DNA of 64,000 nt from Pedobacter psychroterrae. GTDB taxonomy: Bacteria; Bacteroidota; Bacteroidia; Sphingobacteriales; Sphingobacteriaceae. A model generated the notes under the pieces. That model ran no database searches and had not been told where the DNA came from. It saw nothing but the letters and a program-made list of their open reading frames with translations. The DNA lies in NCBI RefSeq assembly GCF_004331695.1, contig NZ_SJSL01000002.1, positions 372,001 through 436,000 on the forward strand, read 5' to 3'. Numbering within the stretch: the stretch's first letter is position 1; each line of letters opens with the position of its first letter. Position numbers and translations under genes: made by a program. Shown here one piece after another: positions 9,546-20,550 of this stretch.

Positions 9546-10364
9546 ATGAATATCGTAAATATATTAGAAGAAATTGAAAAAGTAGACGGAGAAGTTTATG
9601 AACGTCTGAACCCGAGAAGGGCAGCAATGAAAAGCTTTGTTAACATGGGTAAAAAAGTATCTCTTGCGGCAGTGCCCCTTGCTTTGGGATCAATGTTTCA
9701 AAAAGCATATGGTCAGACATTACCCACCGCTGTTAAAGATGTTTTAAACTTTGCTTTAACCTTGGAGTATCTGGAATACCATTTTTATAACCATGCAGTA
9801 CTAGCCGCACCAGGCTTGTTAAGCGGTGCAGCATTAACAGCTATAAGTACTATCCGTGATCACGAATTGGCTCACGTAAACTTGCTTAAAGGTGCATTAG
9901 GGGCTACAGATGCACGCCCGGCATTGGCCTATACAGATTTTGATTTTACAGCCGGTGGAACTTTTGGTGATGTTTATACCAATTATAATACTTTCTTAGC
10001 TGTTGCCCAGGCATTTGAAGATACAGGTGTTAGAGCCTACAAAGGACAGGCAGGTGTACTTAAAGGATTGGATGTATTGACTACTGCTTTGCAGATTCAC
10101 TCTGTCGAAGCACGTCACGCAGCGCATATCCGCACCATGCGTGGCCAGAAACCCTGGATTACTCTTGGAGCAGGTGGTGTAGCTAATGATACTGGTATTG
10201 CGGCTGTTGATGCTGTTTATGCTGGTGAGAATGAGGAAATGCAAACAGGCGTGACCATTACGGGCATTGCAACAGGGGTTACAAAAGCGGCAGCTGTGGA
10301 ATCATTTGATGAGCCGTTGGACAAAGCAAAAGTTTTAGTGATCGCTGGGTTATTCATTAGATAG
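9546..10364 (+). CDS. Second exported ferritin-like domain protein
   Basis: A 272-residue paralogue-type protein of the preceding gene. The N-terminus has RRAAMKSFVNMG followed by a hydrophobic segment ending with a likely AYGQ signal-peptidase site. Ferritin-like helices carry LTLEYLEYHFY, IRDHELAHVNLL and HSVEARHAAHIRTM, the same E/ExxH spacing as its neighbour, so a di-metal site is likely. It lacks the lipobox Cys, so one partner is membrane anchored and the other probably periplasmic. It is followed by a strong terminator, closing the two-gene operon. Confidence 0.88.
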   Translation: MNIVNILEEIEKVDGEVYERLNPRRAAMKSFVNMGKKVSLAAVPLALGSMFQKAYGQTLPTAVKDVLNFALTLEYLEYHFYNHAVLAAPGLLSGAALTAISTIRDHELAHVNLLKGALGATDARPALAYTDFDFTAGGTFGDVYTNYNTFLAVAQAFEDTGVRAYKGQAGVLKGLDVLTTALQIHSVEARHAAHIRTMRGQKPWITLGAGGVANDTGIAAVDAVYAGENEEMQTGVTITGIATGVTKAAAVESFDEPLDKAKVLVIAGLFIR

Positions 10365-10445
10365 TTAATATTTAATATAACAGCTCAAATTTTAATGGGT
10401 TAGAATTTGAACGCTATTATATAACAAATATTTGTTTTGAGTTTG

Positions 10446-10477
10446 GGGAAGAGGGCGTCAGCTTTCTTCCCTTTTTT
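10446..10477 (+). terminator. Rho-independent terminator of ferritin-like operon
   Basis: GGGAAGA (10446-10452) pairs with TCTTCCC (10465-10471) around a 12-base loop and is followed by six T residues. It ends the plus-strand ferritin-like pair before the convergent mqnC gene. Confidence 0.85.
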
Positions 10478-10501
10478 ATTGAAAATAATTCTATAACGCA
10501 C

Positions 10502-11626
10502 TTAATAAGTGATTATCTGTTCTTCCAGGTGCTCAGGAAGATCACGATAATTGTACTGCTGTCCGCGTAACTGCGGTTCAAACCCGGCTTCCCTGATTGC
10601 CTCTTGTATTCCTTTTGCGGTAAAGCGATGCGGAGCACCTGCTGCAGACACAACATTTTCTTCAATCATAATCGATCCAAAGTCATTTGCTCCGGCATGC
10701 AGACAAAGTTCAGCTACATTCTTACCTACAGTAAGCCAGGAGGCCTGAATATTGATCACGTTGGGCAGCATGATCCTGCTCAATGCCAGCATTCTGATGT
10801 ATTCATCGCCAGAGACATTATTACTGATACCTCTCAGCCGCTTCAACAAGGTTCCGTCATCCTGAAAAGGCCATGGTATAAAAGCCAGAAACCCTTTAGC
10901 ATCTGCCGGCTTTTCACTTTGTACTTCCCTGATCCATACCAAATGCTCAAAACGTTCTTCAATGGTTTCTACATGCCCAAACATCATTGTAGCGGAAGTA
11001 GTAATGTTCAGCTGATGGGCAGCACGCATTACATCCAGCCATTCCTGTCCGCCGCATTTGCCTTTAGAGATCAGTCTGCGTACCCGGTCATTCAATATCT
11101 CGGCACCAGCGCCTGGAAGTGAATCCATTCCGGCATCCTTCAAAGCTCTCAATACTTCGGTATGGGTCAAACCTTCCAGCTTTGCCACATGGGCAATTTC
11201 AGGAGGGCCTAAAGCATGAAGCTTCAAATCAGGGTATAATTCTTTTAGCTGTTTAAAAAGTTCGCTATAGAAGCTCAAACCAAGATCAGGATGATGTCCG
11301 CCCTGAAGTAAAAGCTGATCACCACCCAGTCTGAATGTTTCTTCTATCTTTATCTTGTAAGTTTCAATGTCCGTAATGTAACTTTCATCATGCCCTGGTC
11401 TTCTAAAAAAATTGCAGAATTTACAATTAGCTATGCAGACATTTGTCGTATTCACGTTGCGGTCTATCTGCCAGGTAACTTTACCGCTGGGCACTTGTTT
11501 TTTCCTCAGTTCATTGGCCACATACGCCAGTTCGGCTGTCGAAGCATTATTATATAAAAAAACACCTTCTTCTTTTGTTAAGAAGTCGAAATTTAAAGCC
11601 CTCTCTAATAATCTGGCAGTTTCCAT
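10502..11626 (-). CDS. mqnC: Cyclic dehypoxanthinyl futalosine synthase (radical SAM)
   Basis: MqnC cyclises dehypoxanthine futalosine in the futalosine route to menaquinone. The 374-residue enzyme has the radical-SAM triad CxxxCxxC at residues 64, 68 and 71 (CIANCKFCNFF), preceded by the family-typical NTTNVC, then LQGGHHPDLGL and the core AATMMFGHVET-like segment (SATMMFGHVET). Length and the C-terminal GANDFGSIMIEENVVSAAG segment fit MqnC rather than MqnE. It implies that menaquinone is made by the futalosine pathway here, supplying the quinone used by the oxidase genes further on. Confidence 0.9.
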   Translation of the reverse strand: METARLLERALNFDFLTKEEGVFLYNNASTAELAYVANELRKKQVPSGKVTWQIDRNVNTTNVCIANCKFCNFFRRPGHDESYITDIETYKIKIEETFRLGGDQLLLQGGHHPDLGLSFYSELFKQLKELYPDLKLHALGPPEIAHVAKLEGLTHTEVLRALKDAGMDSLPGAGAEILNDRVRRLISKGKCGGQEWLDVMRAAHQLNITTSATMMFGHVETIEERFEHLVWIREVQSEKPADAKGFLAFIPWPFQDDGTLLKRLRGISNNVSGDEYIRMLALSRIMLPNVINIQASWLTVGKNVAELCLHAGANDFGSIMIEENVVSAAGAPHRFTAKGIQEAIREAGFEPQLRGQQYNYRDLPEHLEEQIITY

Positions 11627-11684
11627 GCCGCAAATTTAGCGAAAAAAGCGCTATGCCGCAATTTATATAAGGTGTTGACCGAGG

Positions 11685-11713
11685 TTGATTTTCACGCTTT
11701 TGCAATATTTTTG
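11685..11713 (+). promoter_or_regulatory. Bacteroidetes-type promoter of the M16 peptidase operon
   Basis: A TTG at 11685-11687 and TATTTTTG at 11706-11713, separated by 18 bases, match the -33/-7 pattern (TTTG, 19-21 nt, TAnnTTTG) of the Bacteroidetes housekeeping sigma factor. Transcription would start near 11719, which favours the ATG at 11772 over that at 11727. Confidence 0.6.
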
Positions 11714-11771
11714 TAGCTTTTCATGAATGCTTACTGAGTTTTATCTAAGTTTGGCGCATTATTTTCAATTT

Positions 11772-13016
11772 ATGGTAGATTTTAATCGTTTTACATTAAC
11801 CAATGGCCTGCGGGTACTCGTACACGAGGATGATACAACACCTATGGCTGTGTTAAATATATTATATGATGTGGGTGCACGGGATGAGGAGGGGGATAAA
11901 ACTGGTTTCGCCCATCTATTTGAACACCTGATGTTTGGGGGTTCTATAAATATTCCGAGCTATGACGAGCCCCTGCAAAGGGTCGGCGGTGAGAACAATG
12001 CCTTTACGAGTAACGATATTACCAATTATTATATCACCTTGCCGGCAGTAAACCTGGAAACTGCTTTCTGGCTGGAAAGCGACAGGATGCTGAGTCTGGC
12101 ATTTTCCGAAAAAAGCCTCGAAACACAAAGAAATGTAGTATGCGAGGAATTTAAACAGCGTTATCTGAATCAGCCTTATGGAGACGTTTGGCTTAAGCTA
12201 AGACCGCTTGCTTATAAAAACCATCCTTATCAGTGGGCTACTATTGGGCAGGACCTGAAGCAGATTGAAGATGCAAGAATGGAAGATGTGAAAGCATTCT
12301 TCAAAAAGCACTACAATCCCCAAAATGCCATTATGGTAGTTGGCGGAAATGTTAAAACTGAAGCCGTCAAAGCACTCGCCGAAAAATGGTTTGAACCGAT
12401 TCCCGCAGGCGATAAATACCTGAGGAACCTGCCGCAAGAAGCCATACAAACTGAAGCAAGAAAGGAAACTGTGAAAGCAGACGTACCGCTAAATGCGATC
12501 TATATGGCATTCAAAATGCCGGAACGCAGAGATCCTGAATACCAGTGCTACGATTTGATGTCAGATGTGCTTTCTCAGGGTCACTCATCCAGATTATACA
12601 ATAGCCTGCTTAAGGAACAGCAGCTGTTTAGTGATATTCATGCTTATATTACCAGCAGCATCGATCAGGGCTTGTTTGTAATAGAAGGTAAACTTGTAGA
12701 AGGGGTGTCCGTTGAGAAGGCAGAAGCCGCTATCTGGGTCGAATTAAACAAGATTCGTGTTGAGGAAGTCACAGCTGAGGAAATAACCAAAGTAAAGAAC
12801 AAATCAGAATCAATCATGGTATTTGCAGAAATGAGTTTGCTGGATAAGGCGATGAACCTGGCCTATTATGAACTGCTTGGTGATGCCGCCGGATTAAACA
12901 CAGAGATTGATAAATACCTGGCTGTTACTCCTTCAAGGATTTTACAAGCTGCTAAATCTACTTTTGTGAAAGAACAATGTTCTACTTTATACTATTTAAC
13001 TGCCCAAGATGTTTAA
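11772..13016 (+). CDS. M16-family zinc metallopeptidase, catalytic subunit
   Basis: A 414-residue pitrilysin/processing-peptidase-like protein. The inverted zinc motif HxxEH is HLFEH at residues 48-52, and the distal glutamate segment EEFKQRYLNQPYG follows about 80 residues later. No convincing signal peptide is seen with the 11772 start, so it may be cytoplasmic or need another start; the promoter position supports 11772. It overlaps the next M16 gene by 8 bases, the usual arrangement of a catalytic and a non-catalytic M16 partner forming a heterodimer that degrades peptides. Confidence 0.9.
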   Translation: MVDFNRFTLTNGLRVLVHEDDTTPMAVLNILYDVGARDEEGDKTGFAHLFEHLMFGGSINIPSYDEPLQRVGGENNAFTSNDITNYYITLPAVNLETAFWLESDRMLSLAFSEKSLETQRNVVCEEFKQRYLNQPYGDVWLKLRPLAYKNHPYQWATIGQDLKQIEDARMEDVKAFFKKHYNPQNAIMVVGGNVKTEAVKALAEKWFEPIPAGDKYLRNLPQEAIQTEARKETVKADVPLNAIYMAFKMPERRDPEYQCYDLMSDVLSQGHSSRLYNSLLKEQQLFSDIHAYITSSIDQGLFVIEGKLVEGVSVEKAEAAIWVELNKIRVEEVTAEEITKVKNKSESIMVFAEMSLLDKAMNLAYYELLGDAAGLNTEIDKYLAVTPSRILQAAKSTFVKEQCSTLYYLTAQDV

Positions 13017-14283
13017 CCGTACGCTAGCCCCCGAATCCAAACACATCGATGAAATTCATTTTATTGAGCCGTTAAAGCAACAACTGGATAATGGTATATC
13101 TGTATTTACTGTCAATGCAGGTAAACAGGAACTTGTCCGCATTGAATTTATATTTGAAAATGTAAACTGGAATCCGTCAAAGCCGCTTGAGGCCATTTCG
13201 GTAAGCCATTTAATCAGCAACGGAACACCGGAACTGTCTGCAAGGGAAATTGCTGATCAGGTAGATTATTATGGGGCATTCCTGCAAACAGAATATGGCG
13301 CAGACCAGAGTACCGTAAAACTCTATACACTGAACAAGCACCTGGTCTCGGTATTGCCCATCCTGCGTTCCATATTGAACGATAGTATTTTTCCTGAACA
13401 GGAACTGGCTATCTTTGTTCAGAACCAGAAGCAATCGCTGCAGGTAAGTCTTCAGAAAAACGATTATCTGGCGAGGAAAACTTTTGCAAATGCCCTTTTT
13501 GGAGATACAACATACGGATCTAATATTGATGCTGCAGATTATGATGCCATCAAAAGAGAAGACTTACTCGCTTATTTCAAAAGCGCATATAAACCGGAAA
13601 ACTGTACAATTTTTGTAGCGGGCAAGTTTGAGGAAGCTGAGTTTAATATACTAAATAGTGTGATCGGTGGAAAATGGAGCAACCACGGACAGTCAACTGT
13701 TAATCAGTTTAGTTTTACTGAGACAAGAGGAGCAGAGTTGCTGATCGAAAAGCCCGAAGCCTTACAGTCGGCTATCCGGATGGGTACATTAGGAATTACG
13801 CGAAAAAATGTTGATTTCGCAGGCTTCCAGGTGTTAAATTGCCTGCTGGGTGGTTACTTTGGGTCCAGATTGATGGCTAATATCCGTGAAGATAAAGGGT
13901 ATACATACGGCATAGGCTCAGCTGTTACTTCTCTAAAAGATGCAGGTTATTTCTTTATCGCTACAGAAGTTGGCGCAGATGTATGTGCAAGCGCTCTTAC
14001 AGAAATAGAGAAGGAAATAGATCTCCTTAAAACTGTACTGGTACCTGAGGCTGAACTGGATCTGGTACGTAATTATATGCTAGGTTCTATGCTAGGCAGC
14101 CTGGAGAATGCTTTTTCTCATGCCGATAAATTCAAAAATGTATATTTCTCAGGGCTTGATTATGGCTACTATGAGAATTACATACAAACTGTTAAGCATA
14201 TCACACCTGCTGAATTACAGCAACTTGCAATCCGATATCTTAATACTGAAAACTTTGTTAAGGTGGTGGTTGGAAAAAAATAA
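13009..14283 (+). CDS. M16-family peptidase, non-catalytic subunit
   Basis: A 424-residue M16 protein in which the place of the zinc motif reads SHLISNGTPEL, without HxxEH, so it should be catalytically inactive. It keeps the substrate-binding Arg/Tyr region (NIREDKGYTYGIGSAV) typical of the second subunit of heterodimeric M16 peptidases. Translational coupling to the active partner through the 8-base overlap supports a 1:1 complex. Confidence 0.88.
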   Translation: MFNRTLAPESKHIDEIHFIEPLKQQLDNGISVFTVNAGKQELVRIEFIFENVNWNPSKPLEAISVSHLISNGTPELSAREIADQVDYYGAFLQTEYGADQSTVKLYTLNKHLVSVLPILRSILNDSIFPEQELAIFVQNQKQSLQVSLQKNDYLARKTFANALFGDTTYGSNIDAADYDAIKREDLLAYFKSAYKPENCTIFVAGKFEEAEFNILNSVIGGKWSNHGQSTVNQFSFTETRGAELLIEKPEALQSAIRMGTLGITRKNVDFAGFQVLNCLLGGYFGSRLMANIREDKGYTYGIGSAVTSLKDAGYFFIATEVGADVCASALTEIEKEIDLLKTVLVPEAELDLVRNYMLGSMLGSLENAFSHADKFKNVYFSGLDYGYYENYIQTVKHITPAELQQLAIRYLNTENFVKVVVGKK

Positions 14284-14328
14284 AACAAAGAAATTGTACA
14301 TATGTTGATATGAAAATTGACAGCTATT

Positions 14329-14790
14329 ATGCCAGCTACTAAACTTAACATTAACGAACTGATTTACAAAATCAACCAGGATCTGGATGCAGTAGACTGG
14401 ACAAGGGTGTGTGAGCTTTTTTCTAAAGTGGAATGGCGAACACGTACAGAAGCCGAGATTTCAACTGCTTTCAGACAAAGTAGCTGGACTATTTTTATCT
14501 ATGAAAATGACCTGCTCATAGCCTTTGGAAGAACGGTAGATGATGGCAGATATTACGCAATGCTCGCCGATATCGTGGTAGATCCGGATTATCAGGGAAA
14601 TGGACTTGGTAAATACCTGGTCAATGCCCTGAATGAGAAGCTCGGCGATAATTATCATTTCGTAACCCTTACCGCTGCTCCCGGAAAGGGCAAGTTTTAT
14701 AAAAGCATTGGCTGGAAAAAGCAGTCCACTTCTTACATCTGGCCACAGGGACCAAAACAACTAAGGCAACATACTGAACCAGAAGAATGA
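14329..14790 (+). CDS. GNAT-family N-acetyltransferase
   Basis: A 153-residue single-domain GNAT enzyme. The acetyl-CoA-binding motif A is visible as LADIVVDPDYQGNGLGKYLV, followed by VTLTAAPGKGKFYKSIGWKK. I use the ATG at 14329; the TTG at 14317 in the same frame is less likely. Substrate is unknown. It follows the M16 pair by 45 bases and could be cotranscribed. Confidence 0.88.
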   Translation: MPATKLNINELIYKINQDLDAVDWTRVCELFSKVEWRTRTEAEISTAFRQSSWTIFIYENDLLIAFGRTVDDGRYYAMLADIVVDPDYQGNGLGKYLVNALNEKLGDNYHFVTLTAAPGKGKFYKSIGWKKQSTSYIWPQGPKQLRQHTEPEE

Positions 14791-14860
14791 TTCAATTTTA
14801 TATATTGCGGTCTATTAAATTTAACTATCAATATATTATAGAATTAAACCAAATCCTGCA

Positions 14861-16375
14861 ATGGCAAAATCTACTTTCAAATATATCCTCCTAACGATTC
14901 TGTGTCAAGTTTTTACAGCCATGACACTGGTGACTGCTCAAAACATCCGTCCTGTTATTGCAGGGGATTTTGCCGATCCTTCCGTGATCAGAAAAGGAAA
15001 TGAATACTTTGCCATTGGAACATCGTCTGAATGGGCACCGCATTTTCCGATATTTAAGTCTGCAAATATGAAAGACTGGAAACAAACCGGTTATGTATTT
15101 GATAAAGCACCTGACTGGACCTCAGGGTCATTTTGGGCACCAGAATATTACTTTCACAACAACACTTATTTCATCTACTATACTGCCCGCCGTAAGTCTG
15201 ACAATGTATCTTATATAGGTGTAGCGACATCCCAATTTCCTGATAAAGGATTTAAAGATCACGGAATCATTATTGAATATGGAAAAGAAGCTATAGATGC
15301 TTTTGTATATAATGACAATGGGCAGTTGTACATCACATGGAAAGCTTATGGGTTGGATACCAGGCCTATTGAAATACTGGGAAGTAAACTTTCGGCCAGT
15401 GGACTTTTACTCGAAGGTGAAACCTTCAGTCTTTTGAAAGACGAGCCAAGGATAGGGTTGGAAGGACAAAGTATATTGAAAAAAGGCGACTATTATTATC
15501 TCTTTTATTCAGCAGGAAACTGCTGCGGTGTTAATTGTGATTATAATGTGAGGATAGCAAGGTCCAAAAACTTTAAAGGCCCTTACGAACTTTATGAGAA
15601 AAATCCTGCCTTACAGGAAAATGCGGAGTGGAAATGTTCGGGACATGGAACTTTTGTAAATACTCCCGAGGGCAAAACATACTATCTCTATCATGCTTAT
15701 AATAAAGCGTCAACTGTATTCACAGGTCGACAAGGCATGCTTGCAGAACTAATCTGGCCAGAGAATAATGGCTGGCCTCTTTTTAAAGAACAAAGTGCCG
15801 ACGTTAAAAGCAATGACTTTAAGGACTCATTTACAGCAAAAACACCTGCTATAAGCTGGCAGTGGGATTTTCGTAATGCTACTCCGGTAGTGAAACAGCA
15901 AAAAGGTAATTTGCATCTTTCTGGTGAGGTAAAGAAAGGTAATGGGGCAGGCGTAGTGCTTACTCAGCGCCCTGCAGCTGCATCATATGAAATGAGCACC
16001 ACTGTAGTGAATAAAAATGATGCTTTAAAAGGACTGGCAATCTATGGCGATGCAAATGCAGCTATTGGAATCGGCGTTATTGGTGATAAGATTGAATATT
16101 GGGTGATCAAGGATAATAATAGAAATGTTCTGGGTACAGCTCCATTGACATCAAAAATAAATCCTGTTAGTTTAAAGATCAGCGCGCAGGCAGACATGAC
16201 CTGCAAGGTATATTGGACTCAAACGCCAGGAGAATGGAAAGAATTGACCAGTGAAGCTGAGCAGTCCATTAAATTTCTCCCACCATGGGACAGAAGCCCC
16301 AGAGCAGGTCTTAACTTTAGTGGCATTCCAGATCAGGAAGCAGTATTTTCTTCATTTGAGTTGACTTATAAATAG
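14861..16375 (+). CDS. Secreted glycoside hydrolase family 43 enzyme
   Basis: A 504-residue exported protein with a signal peptide ending near VTAQN. The five-bladed GH43 propeller occupies about residues 30-320: the general base Asp in DFADPSV, the pKa-modulating Asp in EAIDAFVYND, and the general acid Glu in LEGQSI. The C-terminal third is a beta-sandwich of the kind attached to GH43 arabinofuranosidases and xylosidases. It probably trims arabinose or xylose side chains from plant polysaccharides; the exact bond cannot be told from sequence alone. Confidence 0.88.
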   Translation: MAKSTFKYILLTILCQVFTAMTLVTAQNIRPVIAGDFADPSVIRKGNEYFAIGTSSEWAPHFPIFKSANMKDWKQTGYVFDKAPDWTSGSFWAPEYYFHNNTYFIYYTARRKSDNVSYIGVATSQFPDKGFKDHGIIIEYGKEAIDAFVYNDNGQLYITWKAYGLDTRPIEILGSKLSASGLLLEGETFSLLKDEPRIGLEGQSILKKGDYYYLFYSAGNCCGVNCDYNVRIARSKNFKGPYELYEKNPALQENAEWKCSGHGTFVNTPEGKTYYLYHAYNKASTVFTGRQGMLAELIWPENNGWPLFKEQSADVKSNDFKDSFTAKTPAISWQWDFRNATPVVKQQKGNLHLSGEVKKGNGAGVVLTQRPAAASYEMSTTVVNKNDALKGLAIYGDANAAIGIGVIGDKIEYWVIKDNNRNVLGTAPLTSKINPVSLKISAQADMTCKVYWTQTPGEWKELTSEAEQSIKFLPPWDRSPRAGLNFSGIPDQEAVFSSFELTYK

Positions 16376-16388
16376 ATCTGTATTGAAG

Positions 16389-16679
16389 ATGAAAGCATCA
16401 AAACCAACTGTCAGCATAGAATATTGCCCAAGGTGTGGATGGATGCTCAGGGCAGCATACATGGCGCAAGAATTACTGAGTACATTTACTGATGACCTCC
16501 ATGGTGTACTGTTAATCCCCAGTGAAACAGGTGGCGTTTACATTATCAGTATCAATGATCAAATTGTATTTGATAGAAAAGACAAAGGCCGTTTTCCCGA
16601 AGTTAAAGAACTGAAACAGATGATACGTGATGTAGTAAGTCCTGAAAAAGACCTTGGTCATTCTGATAAACAAAATTAA
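16389..16679 (+). CDS. SelT/SelW/SelH-family thioredoxin-like protein
   Basis: A 96-residue protein with the Rdx-family motif CPRCGW (CxxC near residue 14), followed by a helix (RAAYMAQELLSTF) and the conserved GVLLIPSETGGVYIISIN sheet region. In eukaryotic SelW the second position is selenocysteine; here both are cysteine codons. Function is thought to be thiol redox, but is not established for bacterial members. The start at 16389 (ATG) is preferred to the TTG at 16383. It is 13 bases after the GH43 gene. Confidence 0.82.
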   Translation: MKASKPTVSIEYCPRCGWMLRAAYMAQELLSTFTDDLHGVLLIPSETGGVYIISINDQIVFDRKDKGRFPEVKELKQMIRDVVSPEKDLGHSDKQN

Positions 16680-16790
16680 ATGTCGCTATGCTACAAATAA
16701 AATGATTTAAAAATTTCAACCTTAACAATCTTTGACATTGATGGTTGGCATATTAATCTTAGTGTAATCTTTTGTGCTTAGCTGTCATAA

Positions 16791-18335
<1,545 letters not shown>

Positions 18336-18337
18336 TA

Positions 18338-19045
18338 TTAAAGATACTCATCCGGGCCTAATTCCCAGGTCCAGGGTTTTTTGAAATTGGTAAATGTGCG
18401 CAAGCCTTTTAGCGTGAGCGGCTGTTCAGTTGTTTCATTTGTTAAAAGACTATTGTCTGTTTTTCCAATGGTAACTACGCGTTTTTTTGTCAAAAAATCG
18501 TACTGCTTGTCATTCATTTCACCTGATGTGCTATGATAGGTATGGTTGTTTGCATTAGTAAGCTGCCAGTCTTTATTCAGGTATTTAAATGAATAGCCTA
18601 ACTTCCATCTCCAGGTACCCCCACCTTCAAAAGCAAGGCTGAGCTTATTGTCATTGATGCTCATTGGTCTTAGTGGATCGCCCATAGCACCACCTTCTTC
18701 GGAGCGCAGTACAAAGTTGTTGTTTTGTGTAACAATCCGGTAATTCCTGCCGGTCTTAAAATACACCGCCAATATTCTGGGTCTTTGAAGCTCTGTGATC
18801 AGTTCTGTAGTATTGTCGCCATATGCCCTGTTTTCCTTTACAGCGGCATAGAATTCAATGATCAGTGCAAGGTCTTCAACTTTATCGTTATTGAGATCCC
18901 CATAAGCAGAATCAACCACTTTCCATTGAGGGGGAATCAATGCTTTTATAGTCTTGCCCTGGGCGTTCATGATAGGGTATTTAAATGATTGGGAAAAGGC
19001 AGAACCGCTAACTGCGATAAATAACAGGAAGATTGTTGTTTTCAT
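18338..19045 (-). CDS. Exported protein with FG-GAP-like calcium-binding motif
   Basis: A 235-residue protein with a signal peptide (MKTTIFLLFIAVSGSAFSQ). The segment DLNNDKVEDLALI matches the D-x-N-x-D-x-x-x-D calcium-loop type found in FG-GAP/VCBS repeats. The remainder looks like a beta-rich periplasmic or secreted protein with no enzymatic motif I recognise. Function is unknown. Confidence 0.75.
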   Translation of the reverse strand: MKTTIFLLFIAVSGSAFSQSFKYPIMNAQGKTIKALIPPQWKVVDSAYGDLNNDKVEDLALIIEFYAAVKENRAYGDNTTELITELQRPRILAVYFKTGRNYRIVTQNNNFVLRSEEGGAMGDPLRPMSINDNKLSLAFEGGGTWRWKLGYSFKYLNKDWQLTNANNHTYHSTSGEMNDKQYDFLTKKRVVTIGKTDNSLLTNETTEQPLTLKGLRTFTNFKKPWTWELGPDEYL

Positions 19046-19090
19046 ATTTGCTATAGAACGAAATTTAAGGATAAATATTCTATAAAAGGC

Positions 19091-19114
19091 AAAAGCCGGA
19101 ATTCTCCGGCTTTT
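19091..19114 (-). terminator. Terminator of the porin-YceI operon
   Basis: A 10-bp perfect inverted repeat AAAAGCCGGA / TCCGGCTTTT around ATTC, ending in T-runs on the minus strand. It lies about 50 bases past the porin stop and separates it from the next minus-strand gene. Confidence 0.8.
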
Positions 19115-19161
19115 GTTGGTATTAGCTTATGTGTTATTTTATTGTTCACCAATGAAGCAGA

Positions 19162-20532
19162 TTAAAAGCCTACAACCGCTTCTACAACGTAACCATTGAA
19201 TTTTCCGCCTGAACGTATGTCTGCTGTAGGGAAATCTTTGTATTTCTGAACCACATACTCGCCTTTAAGCATTACATTTTTAGTCAGGAACCATCCGGCG
19301 GCCGCAGCCATGCGGTCAATCTTAACATCAGCAGTATAGGCTATCGGACCTGCACCAGTACCTGTTGCATTGTTTGCCAGGCGTGCAGAAACGGTGTTGT
19401 ATTTGGCGCCAATGAACAAGTTTTCGTTAATTCCGAATCTATACACACCGTCAATAGAGAATTGTTTTGCATCGCGTGTGTCAGTTTCTCTTGCAGTCCT
19501 TCCTGAGGCCTGCTCATAGGTGCCAAACACCTCCACCCCTTTTACCTTAAGGAAACCATTCAACATAAAAGTGTTGATTTTTTTAGAGAATCCCGGATTA
19601 AAACGGCCGGAAAATGCCATTGCAGTAGATTCTGAAATGGTATTGGGTTCCATCACATATTGATAATTTGAACCTGTACGGTCACCGCCAAATAAGGTGT
19701 TTGATCCACCGCCCTGGTTGCCATAATATGATCCGCTTACTCTCACTCGGATATCACTGGTTAACTGTCTGTCAAATCCACCTTTTAATAAAATCGAAGG
19801 AGATTTGGTATAGTCACCATCTGGATTTGCTACTGCAGTAAGAGAATCAATATTTCCTTTGATCATACCATTGGTCATTCCTATTAAACCGAACAATCCA
19901 TTTTTTCTAAGCATTACCTGACCGCCAATTTCTGTAGCAAAGGCATCCATAATGTTGTTCTCCATAAAAGGATTGAACAGGGTGTTTCCTCCATCGCTTC
20001 TACGATAATGGGCATCCCCATAGTCTATCTCATAATGTCCAATTTTTATAGTCGCTATTTCCATCAGATCTTCCCATATCTGACCTTTGAAGGGAAGTTT
20101 ATCAAACTGAATGTAACCGCCTTTGATCCATACTTCGTTATGGTGCCTTGAAGAAAGATAGCTGGTAATGTTTAGTCTTACTCCATCAGCTAATTGAACA
20201 TCCAGAAATAAATTGGCTTGTGCTGTCATAAAGCCAGGAGTAATGTTTCTCAGTTTATTTCCTGGTGTACCAACTGCTCCAATATTATTTTTCAAAGCAT
20301 CAGGGTTTTTGTGTTTCAGATTTTGGAACTGTTGGGTAAAGCCTGCTCCAAATTTTATCTTAAGGCCGTCAAATGTGGTGATGGTATCTTTGGGATCTTC
20401 AAACACATTGATTCCAGTTTTATCATAAGCTCTTAAATTGTCTATTTTTTGAAATTGCGCTGTAGAGAGCAATGGAGAGAAGCAAAGCACCATGGCGCCT
20501 GCTAACATTAGTTTATTTGTTTTCATGATCAT
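19162..20532 (-). CDS. Outer-membrane beta-barrel porin-like protein
   Basis: A 456-residue exported protein with a signal peptide ending at STAQF. It is rich in alternating aromatic/polar beta strands and ends in Phe (VVEAVVGF), the usual C-terminal signature of outer-membrane barrels. It resembles the putative porins often annotated only as hypothetical in Bacteroidota. It sits 18 bases downstream of a YceI gene in the same orientation, within the unit controlled by the FNR-type box at 21221, so its expression is probably linked to oxygen limitation. The ATG at 20526 is an alternative start. Confidence 0.8.
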   Translation of the reverse strand: MIMKTNKLMLAGAMVLCFSPLLSTAQFQKIDNLRAYDKTGINVFEDPKDTITTFDGLKIKFGAGFTQQFQNLKHKNPDALKNNIGAVGTPGNKLRNITPGFMTAQANLFLDVQLADGVRLNITSYLSSRHHNEVWIKGGYIQFDKLPFKGQIWEDLMEIATIKIGHYEIDYGDAHYRRSDGGNTLFNPFMENNIMDAFATEIGGQVMLRKNGLFGLIGMTNGMIKGNIDSLTAVANPDGDYTKSPSILLKGGFDRQLTSDIRVRVSGSYYGNQGGGSNTLFGGDRTGSNYQYVMEPNTISESTAMAFSGRFNPGFSKKINTFMLNGFLKVKGVEVFGTYEQASGRTARETDTRDAKQFSIDGVYRFGINENLFIGAKYNTVSARLANNATGTGAGPIAYTADVKIDRMAAAAGWFLTKNVMLKGEYVVQKYKDFPTADIRSGGKFNGYVVEAVVGF

Positions 20533-20550
20533 TGATTTAATGAGTGTATA

